Shown: positions 1 through 8,699, counted from the stretch's first letter. The stretch is 40,135 nucleotides of DNA from an uncultured Collinsella sp. (GCA_900542555.1 UQNU01000015.1:1-40135), one strand, 5' to 3'. The notes: generated by a model from the sequence alone, not told the origin. A program made the numbers and translations.

Positions 1-459
1 ACGCGACACGCATCGACAACACTCGGACTGGATTAGGCACTGAGTGGGAGTAGGCTGACAGGGTTCTGACCTGCACTTTTGAGTGCCGCACTGTGCCGCT
101 GAGTTTCGTTTCGTACGAGAGTCACGGCAAAGCCACCAGCGACGGCGGTGAGTAAATACGATAATCGAGCCTCCGTTCCCATGTTGGAATGGAGGCTTTT
201 TCTTTGCCTTTTTACTCCCTTTCATCTGCGATTTCGCCATTTACTCCCCGTGTTTCAAGACGACAAGGCATGGGGCGGTATTCGGAGGAATGGGAGTAAG
301 GATTCATTCCAGCGGCGGACGAGATGGCGACTCGCATCGCCGACATGCTCATGCACATGGGCGGCGACTAGCCAGGGCGATCCCCGCAACGGGCATTATC
401 ATCCGGGAAGCGTTTGGTTGCGAGCCACGCCGGTGTGCGGGGCCCGAGTCGTCAGGCCC
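1..459. other. Left-edge region without a recognisable gene
   Basis: No convincing gene is seen here. A long plus-strand open frame starting at 148 runs into the next gene but is an antisense shadow of the GC-rich kinase. A short frame ending at the TAG near 370 reads like the tail of a protein (ADEMATRIADMLMHMGGD) but opens just after a stop at about 297, so at most it is a remnant. The stretch contains a hairpin terminator at 169-203 and five near-copies of GGGAGTAA on both strands (46-54, 147-156, 210-219, 240-249, 292-299), which would suit protein-binding sites at the end of a mobile element. That is inference only. Confidence 0.4.
169..203 (+). terminator. Rho-independent terminator
   Basis: An 11-bp stem (GCCTCCGTTCC paired with GGAATGGAGGC, one G-T pair) with a 6-base loop is followed by a run of T. 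It would end a plus-strand transcript coming from beyond the left edge; no complete gene for it lies in the window. Confidence 0.75.
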
Positions 460-1848
460 TCACAGGGGGACCGCGATGGTGGCCACCGCGCCGCCCGAGG
501 GGCTGTTGGCGAGCGAGACGGAGCCCCCGTGGGCGCTCGCGGCCTCGGAGGCGGCGTGGAGGCCGAGCCCGTAGTGGCGGCCTCCGTCGCGCGAGGAGCG
601 GGAGGAGTCGTCTGTGAAGAGGCGCTCGCAGCCGCGTTCGAGGGCGGCGGGAGAGAAGCCCGGTCCGTCGTCGGACACCTCGATGACGAGGTGGCTGCCC
701 TCGACGTCGCAGGAGACCGCCACGCGCGAGCGCGCGTGCTCGGCGGCGTTGGCCACGAGGTTCGCGGCGGCTCGCGCCAGGGCGGTTCGGTCGAGCGGGG
801 CCTCGGGCGCGCCCGCGACAGCAGGGCCCGTGGCCGCGTCGAGCGTCACGCCTCGCGCCCGGGCGATCTGGGCGGCCTCGGCGAGGACCTGCTCGCAGAG
901 CTCGGCCGGCCGCATGGGGGCCCTCTCCGCCCCGCCGGACCCGCGCGAGGCCTCGATGAGCAGGCGCACGTAGCCGTCGAGCCTTTCGACACTGCCGGCT
1001 ATGTCGCGCGCGGCGGCCGCGAGGTCGGCGTCTTTCTTGTCTTCCAGCTCCTCCGCCACGAAGTCGGCGTTGGCGCGCAGCACGGTGAGCGGCGTCTTGA
1101 GGTCGTGGGCGAGCGACGCCACCTGCTCGCGCTGCCCCCGCTCCGCGGCCCAGCGGGCCTCGAGCGACTCGGCGAGGGAGGTCCGCATGGCGTCCATCGC
1201 GGCGAGGACGTCGTTCACCTCGCGCACGTTGGTGCTGCCGACCGCGAAGTCGAGCTCCCCCGCGCCGACGCGCCCCGCCGCCTCCGCGAGCGGCGCCATC
1301 TTGCGCGAGATCACGCGGCTCGCGCGGCGCGCCACGAGCGCGAGCGCGAGCGCGCTTCCCGCCGCGGCGCCGACGAGCATGAGGTTCTGCGGGTTGGGAA
1401 GCAGGCCAGCGAGGTCGCGCGAGACCCACTGCGGCAGGTACTCGCTGACGAGTGCGCAGGACCCGCCGCCCTTGAGCGGGAACGCGGCGTAGGTGAGGCC
1501 CGAGCCCCCGCCCTCGATCTCCACTGTGCCCGGATCCGCGGCGAGTGCCGCACGGGCCATTTCCGTCGCGCCCTCGAGCCGCGTGCCCTCGAGGTCTGTC
1601 ATCAGCACGTGTCCGTCCTTGTTCAGGATGAGGTAGCGGTACGCCGTCGGCACGTCCTGCTGCCCGCAGACGCCGTCGCGTGCCAGGCCCTCCGCGACCT
1701 CGCGCGTATTGGCCGGCCCCCAGCTTGCCTCGTAGACGAAGCCCGCGTTGATCGCCGCGGAGAGCGCCATGAACGAGGCGAGCCACGCCGTGGCGACCGC
1801 CGCGAACGCGTAGGCGAAGTAGCGCGCGATGACGAAGGAGAGCGGCAT
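460..1848 (-). CDS. Sensor histidine kinase of the lantibiotic-immunity cluster
   Basis: A membrane sensor kinase of about 462 residues that should phosphorylate the response regulator encoded just upstream. Seen: one membrane helix at about 8-33, an extracytoplasmic domain of about 120 residues, a second helix at about 156-173, a HAMP-like linker, the phospho-acceptor box SLAHDLKTPLT with His near 248, and a C-terminal ATPase domain with an N box (NLVANAAEHA) and G boxes (DDGPGFS, YGLGLH). The start was set at the ATG at 1848, preceded by a G-rich site; a GTG at 1887 overlapping the regulator stop is the alternative. GC is very high, like the rest of the 0.5-5.5 kb block. By position it probably senses a peptide antibiotic or envelope stress; the ligand is unknown. 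Confidence 0.85.
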   Translation of the reverse strand: MPLSFVIARYFAYAFAAVATAWLASFMALSAAINAGFVYEASWGPANTREVAEGLARDGVCGQQDVPTAYRYLILNKDGHVLMTDLEGTRLEGATEMARAALAADPGTVEIEGGGSGLTYAAFPLKGGGSCALVSEYLPQWVSRDLAGLLPNPQNLMLVGAAAGSALALALVARRASRVISRKMAPLAEAAGRVGAGELDFAVGSTNVREVNDVLAAMDAMRTSLAESLEARWAAERGQREQVASLAHDLKTPLTVLRANADFVAEELEDKKDADLAAAARDIAGSVERLDGYVRLLIEASRGSGGAERAPMRPAELCEQVLAEAAQIARARGVTLDAATGPAVAGAPEAPLDRTALARAAANLVANAAEHARSRVAVSCDVEGSHLVIEVSDDGPGFSPAALERGCERLFTDDSSRSSRDGGRHYGLGLHAASEAASAHGGSVSLANSPSGGAVATIAVPL

Positions 1849-1874
1849 GCCCCCGCGACCTCGCGCCCCGGTCC

Positions 1875-2537
1875 TCAGAGCTGCCACTTGTACCCCATCC
1901 CCCAGACGGTCGCGATCGGGTCGGCGCCGGCCTCGGAGAGTTTCCTCCGGGCGCGGCTGACCTGCATGGATATGGCCGCGTCGTCGGCGTCGCTCTCCCA
2001 GCCGAGCACCGCCTCGCGTATCTGTGCGCGGCTCATGACCTGCCCGGGGTGGCGGGCGAGGTACTCGCAGATGGCGTACTCGGTGGGCGTGAGCGGCACG
2101 GCCTCGCCACCCACGGCGAGGCCGCGCGCCCCGAGGTCGATCCGCACCTCCCCGAAGGAGAGGGCGTGCGAGCGCGGCCGGCGCTCACGGCGTAGATGGG
2201 CCGCGACCTTGGCGCGCAGCTCCGCGGCCCCGAAGGGCTTGCGGACGTAGTCGTCGGCGCCCAGGCCGTAGCCGGCCACGGCGTCCTCCTCGGCCACGCG
2301 CGCGGTCAGGAAGATGATGGGCCCGTCGAAGTCCGGGCGGATCTGCCGCACGAGCTCGAAGCCGTCGAGCCCCGGCATCATGACGTCGCAGAGCACGAGG
2401 TCGAAGCGCGAGAGGTCCATCCCCGGGACCGCCGTCGGGTCCGCCGCCTTGACGACCTCGTGGCCGTCGCGGCCGAGGACGCGCGCGAGCGCGTCGAGGA
2501 TCGCCCGCTCATCATCCACTGCCAGTATCCTCGCCAT
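1875..2537 (-). CDS. OmpR/PhoB-family response regulator
   Basis: A two-component regulator of 220 residues. The receiver domain has the acidic pair VDDE near 8-10, phospho-acceptor Asp51 (LCDVMMPGLDG), the conserved Thr in FLTAR and Lys in VRKPF. A winged-helix DNA-binding domain follows from about 125 to the end (LTPTEYAICEYLARHPGQVMSR, then the recognition helix and MGYKW). It lies 44 bases downstream of the YxeA-like gene and 26 bases upstream of the kinase ATG, in one direction with the LanFEG genes, so it most likely controls this transporter cluster. A ribosome site AGGAGG lies just before the ATG. Confidence 0.9.
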   Translation of the reverse strand: MARILAVDDERAILDALARVLGRDGHEVVKAADPTAVPGMDLSRFDLVLCDVMMPGLDGFELVRQIRPDFDGPIIFLTARVAEEDAVAGYGLGADDYVRKPFGAAELRAKVAAHLRRERRPRSHALSFGEVRIDLGARGLAVGGEAVPLTPTEYAICEYLARHPGQVMSRAQIREAVLGWESDADDAAISMQVSRARRKLSEAGADPIATVWGMGYKWQL

Positions 2538-2581
2538 ATTCGACCTCCTGAAACTCCCGTTGCATTGTACTTGCGCCGCGC

Positions 2582-2984
2582 TCAGCGGTCTAGAGCCCCG
2601 CGCGCAGCCGCGGGCGCCTCGGCCGCATCACGCGCGCGGTAGCGCACACCCGAGCCACCGCGCGCCTCGATCTCGAGCCAGCCCTCGCCGTTCGACTCCC
2701 GTCCGAAGAAGATGAGCTGGAGCTCTCGGACATTGCCCCTGTCGTCCGCCGCGTCCACCAGGTAGACGTAGTTCGCCCCCGCCCCGGTGGCGTCGGCGTA
2801 GGAGCTCGCGTGGCTGCCGGGCTCGGGCGCGGGCGCCCACATGGCGATCTCAGGGTTGGGCAGCACGCGGTCGGCGATCGAGCGCAGCGCCGACCCCCCA
2901 GCCGGCGTCGAGCAGGGCATTCCCGCCCAGGACGAGCGCTGCGGAGAGGAGGGCGAGCACGGCGGCGAGCGGCTTCCTACGCAT
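2582..2984 (-). pseudogene. YxeA-like (DUF1093) exported protein, frameshifted
   Basis: The ATG at 2984 overlaps the upstream permease stop by 8 bases. The first frame gives a signal-peptide-like start (MRRKPLAAVLALLSAALVLG, then GNALLDAGWG). The reading then has to move at a run of six C (plus strand 2894-2899) into the frame that reads SALRSIADRVLPNPEIAMWA and continues to GVRYRARDAAEAPAAARGAL. With five C instead of six the two halves form one protein of about 133 residues. The tail (YVYLVDAADDRGN..LQLIFFGRES..GWLEIEARGG) resembles the small YxeA/DUF1093 family often found beside peptide-antibiotic transporters. Whether the extra base is real, a switchable slip site or a consensus error cannot be told from the sequence. 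Confidence 0.65.
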
Positions 2985-3792
2985 CTGCCCTCCCGTCCTC
3001 GAAGTGGCAGAACCAGGCGATAAGGACGGCGGCGGCTGCCAGGGTGAGCACGAGGCCAGCGAGCGCAGTCGTGAGGAGAGGGCCCGCCGCGCGTGCGGCG
3101 TCGATGAAGACCTCCACCCCGAGCGACCCTAGGCGCGCGGGCCAGGCGAGCGGCACCCAGCTCAGGGGCGTCGCCAGGGCACCGGTGAGCTCGCCGGTCA
3201 TGAGGCCGTGCGCAAGTCCGCCCACTGAGAAGAACGCGAGGAGCATCCCCGCCGCGCCGGCGCCGATGGCGGCGTTGCGGCCGAGGCGCAGGGCCACGCC
3301 GAGCCCCAGCGCGTAGAGGGGCAGGCTGCCCAGCACGATGCCCACCCAGGCGGCCGCAAGCGGAGCGGGCCCGAGCGGCAGGCGCCCGGCGACGGCGAGC
3401 ACGGCCCCGAACACGCCGAGCGCCACGGCCAGCGCGCCCGCGCCGAGCGCCGCAAGGGCGAGTAGCTTCGCCGCGACGGCACGCCCGCGCGAGGGGACCG
3501 CCGTGAGGTTGGCGAGGCGCCCGGCAGCGCGCTCCTCGTCCACGGCGAGCCCGCAGACGATGGCGGACATGAGCGGCATGAGGGCGCCGAGGAACTGGGC
3601 GTAGGCGTCCGCGCCCAGCGCCGGGTCCCATCGGGTTATGGAGAAGTACTCGCCGCAGGCAAGACCGGCTGCCAGGCCGCAGACGAGGTGCACCACTGCG
3701 AGCGGGGAGCGCGCCAGGCGCAGGGCCTCGGAGAGCAGGGCCCGCGAGAGAGTCATGCGTGGCGTCGGGTCGGAGAGTCGTGTCACGGCCAT
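2977..3792 (-). CDS. Lantibiotic-immunity ABC permease, MutG/LanG type
   Basis: A membrane protein of 271 residues with about six hydrophobic segments, the second permease of a LanFEG-type exporter that removes lantibiotics from the membrane. Its start codon shares one base with the stop of the preceding permease (TGATG at 3790-3794), so translation is probably coupled. The conserved early feature CGEYFSITRWDP..ADAYAQFLGALMPLMSAIVCGL and the segment VDEERAAGRLANLTAVPSRGR (cytoplasmic loop that should touch the ATPase) match this family. The gene runs 8 bases into the YxeA-like gene. The longer open frame upstream is an antisense-type shadow of LanE and was discarded. Confidence 0.8.
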   Translation of the reverse strand: MAVTRLSDPTPRMTLSRALLSEALRLARSPLAVVHLVCGLAAGLACGEYFSITRWDPALGADAYAQFLGALMPLMSAIVCGLAVDEERAAGRLANLTAVPSRGRAVAAKLLALAALGAGALAVALGVFGAVLAVAGRLPLGPAPLAAAWVGIVLGSLPLYALGLGVALRLGRNAAIGAGAAGMLLAFFSVGGLAHGLMTGELTGALATPLSWVPLAWPARLGSLGVEVFIDAARAAGPLLTTALAGLVLTLAAAAVLIAWFCHFEDGRADA

Positions 3793-4558
3793 CACCTCTC
3801 CTCGGAGCGCGCGAACCAGGCCGCGCCCGCCGCCGTGAGCGCGGCGAACGCGAGCGCGCAGACCGCAAGGCCCGCCAGTGTGAGCATGCCGTCCGCCGCG
3901 AGCGCCCCGCCGAGCGCCATGTCCGCCGCGAGTGGCTCGCCGCTCGGCAGCACGGGGATGAAGCTCGTGGGGATGACCATGCTCGCCGACGGCGGAAAGA
4001 GCTGCGGCAGCGGCATCAGCGACCAGGCGAACCCACCCACGAGCTGCGTGGCGAGCGGGCAGAAGATGCCCGCGAGCATGCCGAGCCGCGCCGTGAGGAA
4101 GAGCCCTGCGGGGATCATCCACGCCGCGGTCACCGTGTTGGCGAGCGCGCAGAGGAGCATCGTGAGCGTGCCCGCGGCCGTGAGGCCCTGCGAGGAGAAC
4201 GCCGATCCCGCGAGGTAGATGCCGAAGACCACGAGGTTCGAGAGCGCGCAGAGCGCGAGGCACCAGAGCGCCTTGGCCCACCAGGCGCGCCCGAGCGGGA
4301 AGCCCAGGCCCAGAAGCCCCCGCATCCGCGTGCGCGCGTCCGCCCGCGCGACGCACGCCACCACGAGCGAGAGAGACACGGGCAGGAAGAGCGCGTACCA
4401 GTAGTTCCACGCGCTGAAGATCTGCACGCCCCGGTAGGGCATCGCGCCGAGCAGCGGCATCGGCAGCGCCATGAGCACGGCCAGGCGAACCGGCGCCGCG
4501 TGGCGCGACTTCAGGGCCTCGGCGCGCAGGCACGCGAGCAGGCCGCCTTTCTCGCCCG

Positions 4559-4562
<4 letters not shown>
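3792..4562 (-). CDS. Lantibiotic-immunity ABC permease, MutE/EpiE (LanE) type
   Basis: A 256-residue integral membrane protein with about six hydrophobic segments. The start region (LLACLRAEALKSRHAAPVRL) and the extracytoplasmic segment FSAWNYWYALFLPVSLSLV after the first helix are typical of the MutE/EpiE permeases that pair with LanF and LanG. The ATG overlaps the ATPase stop by four bases (ATGA), and its stop overlaps the LanG start, giving a tightly coupled F-E-G order. Substrate recognition in such systems lies in these permeases, but the peptide it acts on cannot be predicted here. Confidence 0.8.
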
Positions 4563-5287
<725 letters not shown>

Positions 5288-5308
5288 GGGTTCGTCCTTT
5301 CTCTTCCG

Positions 5309-5341
5309 GGCGCGCGGGCCGAGTCGCCGTGCCCGCGCGCC
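5309..5341. promoter_or_regulatory. GC-rich hairpin in the leader of the LanFEG operon
   Basis: A perfect 11-bp inverted repeat, GGCGCGCGGGC and GCCCGCGCGCC, separated by 11 bases, lies 22 bases before the LanF start. It has no T run on the minus-strand side, so it could be a leader structure or operator rather than a terminator. Function is inference. Confidence 0.4.
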
Positions 5342-5482
5342 TTACCTTTCGGGTTCACCATCCATGGTGGGGCGCGTTTCTAACGAAGCCGTAACGGTCG
5401 TTGGGCTCTTTTGGCGCCAGCCCTTCTCGACCCGTACGCCACTCATGGTATGTTTGTCGCGTTAACAAGGACGGAGGTGCCC

Positions 5483-5584
5483 GTGGCACGCAATAAGTAC
5501 CCGGAGGAGACGGTCGAGAAGATTCTCGACGTTGCCGAGCGGCTCCTCGTGGAGCGCGGCTACGAGCACACCACGATGATCTGA
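5483..5584 (+). pseudogene. TetR-family regulator, N-terminal fragment
   Basis: A GTG start with GGAGG five bases upstream begins a 33-codon frame reading MARNKYPEETVEKILDVAER and ending YEHTTMI before a stop at 5582-5584. This is the first helix of a TetR DNA-binding domain, which would normally go on through the helix-turn-helix; here it breaks off inside the Thr-Thr-Met turn. It diverges from LanF and has the same high GC, so it was probably the former local regulator of this block. The break coincides with the start of an unrelated HsdS fragment, marking a recombination or assembly junction at about 5577-5580. Confidence 0.7.
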
Positions 5585-5810
5585 AGAGCAATACGCTAAA
5601 CCGAAAAAGGTAATCGAAGCCGCGCCTGTGGACTTATCGAGGGTCGAGATTCCCGCCCCATCCATCGGCACCCAGCAGAAGGTCGTCGACATCCTCGACC
5701 GCTTCGACTCCCTAACGAAATCACTCACCGACGGTATCCCCGCCGAAATCGAGGCGCGCCGAGCGCAGTACGGGTACTACCGCGACCGCCTGCTCGACTT
5801 CCGAAACTAA
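5580..5810 (+). pseudogene. Type I restriction specificity subunit (HsdS), C-terminal fragment
   Basis: The frame opens directly after a stop at 5577-5579 and encodes about 76 residues. From the GTG at 5628 it reads VDLSRVEIPAPSIGTQQKVV, then DILDRFDSLTKSLTDGIPAEIEARRAQYGYYRDRLLDF: the proline-rich entry to the second target-recognition half and the conserved C-terminal coiled-coil of HsdS. All of the first recognition domain is missing and no hsdR or hsdM is present. It is a remnant, either of a lost type I system or of a silent hsdS cassette. Its left border is the truncated TetR gene. Confidence 0.7.
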
Positions 5811-5820
5811 GCGAGAATAA

Positions 5821-5867
5821 GTTATCGGTACGCTTTTTTATAAAATGTAAAAAAGTACCCCCATAAC
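5821..5867. repeat. Imperfect AT-rich inverted repeat
   Basis: GTTAT, GTAC and CTTTTTTA on the left are mirrored by TAAAAAAG, TAC and ATAAC on the right around a short TAAAATG centre. It lies between the HsdS fragment and the next ATPase gene and could end transcription from the left or serve as an operator for the gene starting at 5901. A possible -10 (TAAAAT, 5871-5876) follows it. Confidence 0.4.
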
Positions 5868-5900
5868 TGATAAAATGGACACTGAAAAAAGGGGTGCATC

Positions 5901-7136
5901 TTGCGTATATACCGACGTGAAAAGTATCTGAAGCGAATGCGTGGTTTCTACCACGATGACGGGATGATCAAGGTAATCACCGGTGTTCGCAGGTGTGGTA
6001 AATCCTGCCTCATGCAATCAATCGCAGATGAACTTGTGGAATCCGGTGTAGCGAGCGACCACATCATCTATATCGACCTCGACTCACGGGAGAACAGGAA
6101 GGTCAAGACGACCGATGAGCTCGAAAATCTGATTGACATGTCGACCTCAGCAGACACTGAGGAGACGAAGTACCTCTTCATCGATGAGATTCAGAACGTA
6201 GAGGAATTCGAGCTGCTCATCAACGGCTACCGGACAGATGGCGGTTGGTCCATTTTCATTACCGGTTCGAATTCATATCTGCTTTCTGGGCAGCTTGTTA
6301 CAAAGCTGACGGGTCGCTATATCGAGTTCGAGGTGTTCCCACTCGACTTTGCGGAATATATCGATATGAAGCGTTTTCTCGGCAAGCCTGTCAATGACGT
6401 TCTCGTGGGAGAGTTTACCGAGTACCTGACCCTTGGAGGCTTTCCCAAAGCGCTGGAGTATGAGGGCGAGGATGAAAAGCGCACCTATATCAAAAGTGTT
6501 ATTCACGAGATCTTTGAAAAGGACGTCAAACATTCGAACAAGATTAAGAATGTCTCGGTTTTCGATGCCGTCCAGACGTATCTCATCAACAACTTTGGTG
6601 CGCCGACGAACCTGAAGAACCTCCTTGCGTACTTCAATGATGTCGAGAAGATTCCCATCAAGCGCGAAACGCTCAATCGGTATATCCAGATTCTTGTTGA
6701 CGCGAAGATCCTTTATCGCTGTTCGAGGTTCGATCTCAAGTCTCGGCGATCGCTTATCCGCGAAGAGAAGTACTACCTGGTTGATCCCGGCTTCTATTTC
6801 GCCATGAACACGGATGCGAGGATTAACTACGGGCCGGCGTTGGAGAACGTGCTCTACCTCTATCTTGCATCGCGCGGGTACGAGCTTTCTGTGGGCCGTA
6901 TTGGGAAGCTCGAGTGTGACTTCATCGCTCGTAGGCGCAATGCTTACGCCTACATCCAGGTCTCTATGTCGATTGCCGACAGAGGCGTCGAGGAGCGCGA
7001 GTACAGGCCGTTCGGCCACATCAGGGATGGGTATCCGCGCTACTTGTTCACGCTTGATCCTCTATTGCAGGAGAGGGATGGCGTCAGGCACCTTAACATG
7101 GCGTCGTTTATGCAAGATGGCGGTGATCTTATTTGA
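5901..7136 (+). CDS. AAA-family ATPase with DUF4143-type C-terminal domain
   Basis: A cytoplasmic ATPase of 411 residues. Seen: P-loop GVRRCGKS at 28-35, Walker B KYLFIDEIQNV at about 90-100, sensor-like ITGSNSYLLS, then the family segment GRYIEFEVFPLDFAEY and a C-terminal half with a winged-helix-like region (TLNRYIQILVDAKILYRC) and a nuclease-like ending (ECDFIARRRNAYAYIQVS) with Glu, Asp and Gln/Val where related proteins keep an E-D-QVK-like motif. The start is the TTG at 5901 after AAGGGG. The family is common in gut bacteria and archaea; a defence or toxin-like role has been suggested but is not established. Codon use is more AT-rich than its left neighbours, consistent with separate acquisition. 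Confidence 0.8.
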   Translation: MRIYRREKYLKRMRGFYHDDGMIKVITGVRRCGKSCLMQSIADELVESGVASDHIIYIDLDSRENRKVKTTDELENLIDMSTSADTEETKYLFIDEIQNVEEFELLINGYRTDGGWSIFITGSNSYLLSGQLVTKLTGRYIEFEVFPLDFAEYIDMKRFLGKPVNDVLVGEFTEYLTLGGFPKALEYEGEDEKRTYIKSVIHEIFEKDVKHSNKIKNVSVFDAVQTYLINNFGAPTNLKNLLAYFNDVEKIPIKRETLNRYIQILVDAKILYRCSRFDLKSRRSLIREEKYYLVDPGFYFAMNTDARINYGPALENVLYLYLASRGYELSVGRIGKLECDFIARRRNAYAYIQVSMSIADRGVEEREYRPFGHIRDGYPRYLFTLDPLLQERDGVRHLNMASFMQDGGDLI

Positions 7137-7372
7137 GCGGCGGCCAGATTCTTTTGCTCCCTAGTGCGCAAACAGTGCGGGCATCAAATGGGGACCATTG
7201 CCTCACGTAGAATCGATAGATTGAAAACTTGTTTTGATGTTGACAGGCTTTTGACCAGTGGCTCCTATTACTAAGTGGAAGTAGCTGAAACGAGGCGACT
7301 GCATAGCTCCATCTGTTTTGGTTACAACAAAATGTGTGCCGCGCGCCTGCGGCATGAAGGAGGGAGATTTCT

Positions 7373-7903
7373 ATGAATATCGTTGTATTGAGCGGCAGCC
7401 CGCGTAAGGGCGCCAATACCGACACCATGGTTGAGGCGTTTGCCGAGACCGCGCGTGAGGGCGGCAATACGGTCGAGGTCGTCCGTGTTGCCAGCAAGAA
7501 AATCGCTGGTTGCCTGGGGTGTCAGTATTGCTTCGCCCATGAGGGCACTTGCGTGCAGAAGGATGACATGGCCGACGTGATCGAGTCGCTGAAAGGCGCC
7601 GATATGGTTGTCTTCGCTTCGCCTATCTACTGGTTTGATATCACTGCGCAGGAGAAGGCCGCCATCGACCGCCTGTACGCCTTCGGTGCTACAGGCTTCC
7701 CGTTCACCAAGACGGCCCTTTTGCTCGATAGCCACAGCGAGGGCGTCTATGATGCGGCGATTGCTATGTACAGGGCCACATGCGCGTACTGCAAGTGGGA
7801 GGACCAGGGCATTGTCACCGTTAGCGGCATGACCGAGCGCGACAGCATGGCCTCCTCGCCCAAGTTGGAAGAGGTGCGAGAGCTCGCTCGCAAGCTCGCC
7901 TAA
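7373..7903 (+). CDS. Flavodoxin-like NAD(P)H-dependent FMN reductase
   Basis: A 176-residue protein of the NADPH-dependent FMN reductase/iron-sulfur flavoprotein group. The N-terminus has the flavin phosphate loop SGSPRKGANT at 7-16, followed by the Cys cluster CLGCQYC (47, 50, 53), the segment DDMADVIESLKGADMVVFAS and the flavin-ring loop SPIYWFDIT. A second Cys pair (CAYC) lies near 140. A strong ribosome site AAGGAGGGAG precedes the ATG. A perfect -35 TTGACA lies at 7240-7245 but the best -10 (7266-7271) is 20 bases away, so the promoter is unsure. The gene stands alone. Only one Cys cluster is present, so it may or may not hold an Fe-S centre; the electron acceptor is unknown. Confidence 0.8.
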   Translation: MNIVVLSGSPRKGANTDTMVEAFAETAREGGNTVEVVRVASKKIAGCLGCQYCFAHEGTCVQKDDMADVIESLKGADMVVFASPIYWFDITAQEKAAIDRLYAFGATGFPFTKTALLLDSHSEGVYDAAIAMYRATCAYCKWEDQGIVTVSGMTERDSMASSPKLEEVRELARKLA

Positions 7904-7913
7904 GGACAAGAAG

Positions 7914-7985
7914 AACGCATGGCAATCGGGTTTGGTGGAAAATGCTTGCTATCCTTACCAAGAGGAATGCTGATTGCCATGCGTT
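7914..7985. repeat. Perfect 14-bp inverted repeat with 44-base spacer
   Basis: AACGCATGGCAATC (7914-7927) is exactly complementary to GATTGCCATGCGTT (7972-7985). It begins ten bases after the flavoprotein stop and ends shortly before the ATPase pseudogene. It could be a hairpin, a pair of protein-binding arms or the ends of a tiny element; there is no T run after it. Confidence 0.6.
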
Positions 7986-8012
7986 GATGCTTCCGCGGAC
8001 AATTCCGGCGTG

Positions 8013-8479
8013 CTAAAACGCCTTCTCGTTCAAGAATTCCCTGAACGCGGGAATGTCAAAGCCAACGAGACCACGCCCGCGCTCTCCAATGACGCCGTCC
8101 TCCAGGAGGCGGCGTTTGTATTGGCTTGCGTAGTTGCTGGCGACGCCCATGCGTTTGGCTATCTCCGAGACCCTGCTGGGGCCAGAATCGGGCAGCATCG
8201 CGAGTAAAAACTCAATGTCTTTATCGGAAAGCTCTCGATAGGTCGTTTCGAGAGAAGCCCGACGTCATGCTTCTCGAGTTGCCTGAAGACGCCATTCATG
8301 CCCGTGCGCCAGTACCCTGAGTCTCCTGAGCATATGTCCAATCGATGCCGACTGGCTCAATCTGAACGCCGCTTATGCACGCGCGAGACTATGAGAGGCG
8401 GCTATCTGCCGCTTCTTTGGTTCGCTCGATAATATCTTCGAGCATGCCTGGCATGGCGGAGACATTTGCTGCGATCCAT
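8013..8479 (-). pseudogene. ATP-binding protein (AAA ATPase with C-terminal winged helix), decayed
   Basis: Read on the minus strand, homologous pieces appear in order but in different frames: AANVSAMPGMLEDIIERTKE (about 8410-8479, then a stop), VQIEPVGIDWTYAQETQG, GYWRTGMNGVFRQLEKHDVG, and last SLETTYRELSDKDIEFLLAM running into a winged helix (PSRVSEIAKRMGVASNYASQ..GLVGFDIPAFREFL) that ends at 8013. The middle of the ATPase is missing between HDVGLL and SLETT, pointing to an internal deletion, and the P-loop part upstream of AANVS is absent. At least two frameshifts and one stop occur. The family assignment rests on my recollection of coriobacterial ATP-binding proteins with this ending. The last 61 codons alone remain open. 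Confidence 0.65.
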
Positions 8480-8488
8480 GGTGGCCCC

Positions 8489-8544
8489 TTTGCAGGTTTT
8501 GCTAGTTTTTGCAACTTTTGCTAATTTTTGCAAGTTTTGCTAAC
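8489..8544. repeat. Three tandem 19-bp units built of TTTTGC half-units
   Basis: Three direct repeats (8489-8507, 8508-8526, 8527-8544) of the form TTTGCANNTTTTGCTANNT follow each other without gap. Each contains two TTTGC(A/T)A half-units, giving six half-units spaced about 9.5 bases, close to one helical turn. They replace the missing 5' part of the ATPase pseudogene. They could be curved DNA, binding sites or slippage products. Confidence 0.7.
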
Positions 8545-8621
8545 GGTTTAACATGTCTTGTGCCGCGGGATTGCAGGAGTGAAAAACGGGGATTCCTATT
8601 ATTCCGACTACGTTGCAACGA

Positions 8622-8662
8622 GCGGGGCCCGGAGCGCGATGTTGCTGCGCTCCGGGCCCCGC
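8622..8662 (-). terminator. Strong hairpin after the topoisomerase A gene
   Basis: A perfect 16-bp GC stem, GCGGGGCCCGGAGCGC with its complement, has a 9-base loop and lies 38 bases beyond the topoisomerase stop. No clear T run follows on the minus strand, so it may act as an RNA 3'-end stabiliser as well as a terminator. Confidence 0.6.
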
Positions 8663-8699
8663 TGCATTGTAGAACCATGACGGTTTGGCTGCCGTCGTC

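Noticed and set aside
310..370. C-terminus of an integrase or plasmid protein
   Set aside because: Only about 20 codons with no match that I can name; kept as a remark, not a gene.
452..1786. 444-codon minus-strand open frame overlapping the kinase
   Set aside because: Arg-rich shadow in another frame of the kinase gene.
148..2250. 700-codon plus-strand open frame
   Set aside because: It is antisense to the kinase and regulator, very Arg/Ala/Gly-rich with no recognisable domain; long shadows are common at this GC.
7240..7271. Sigma-70 promoter before the flavoprotein gene
   Set aside because: TTGACA is perfect but the best -10 is 20 bases away and weak.
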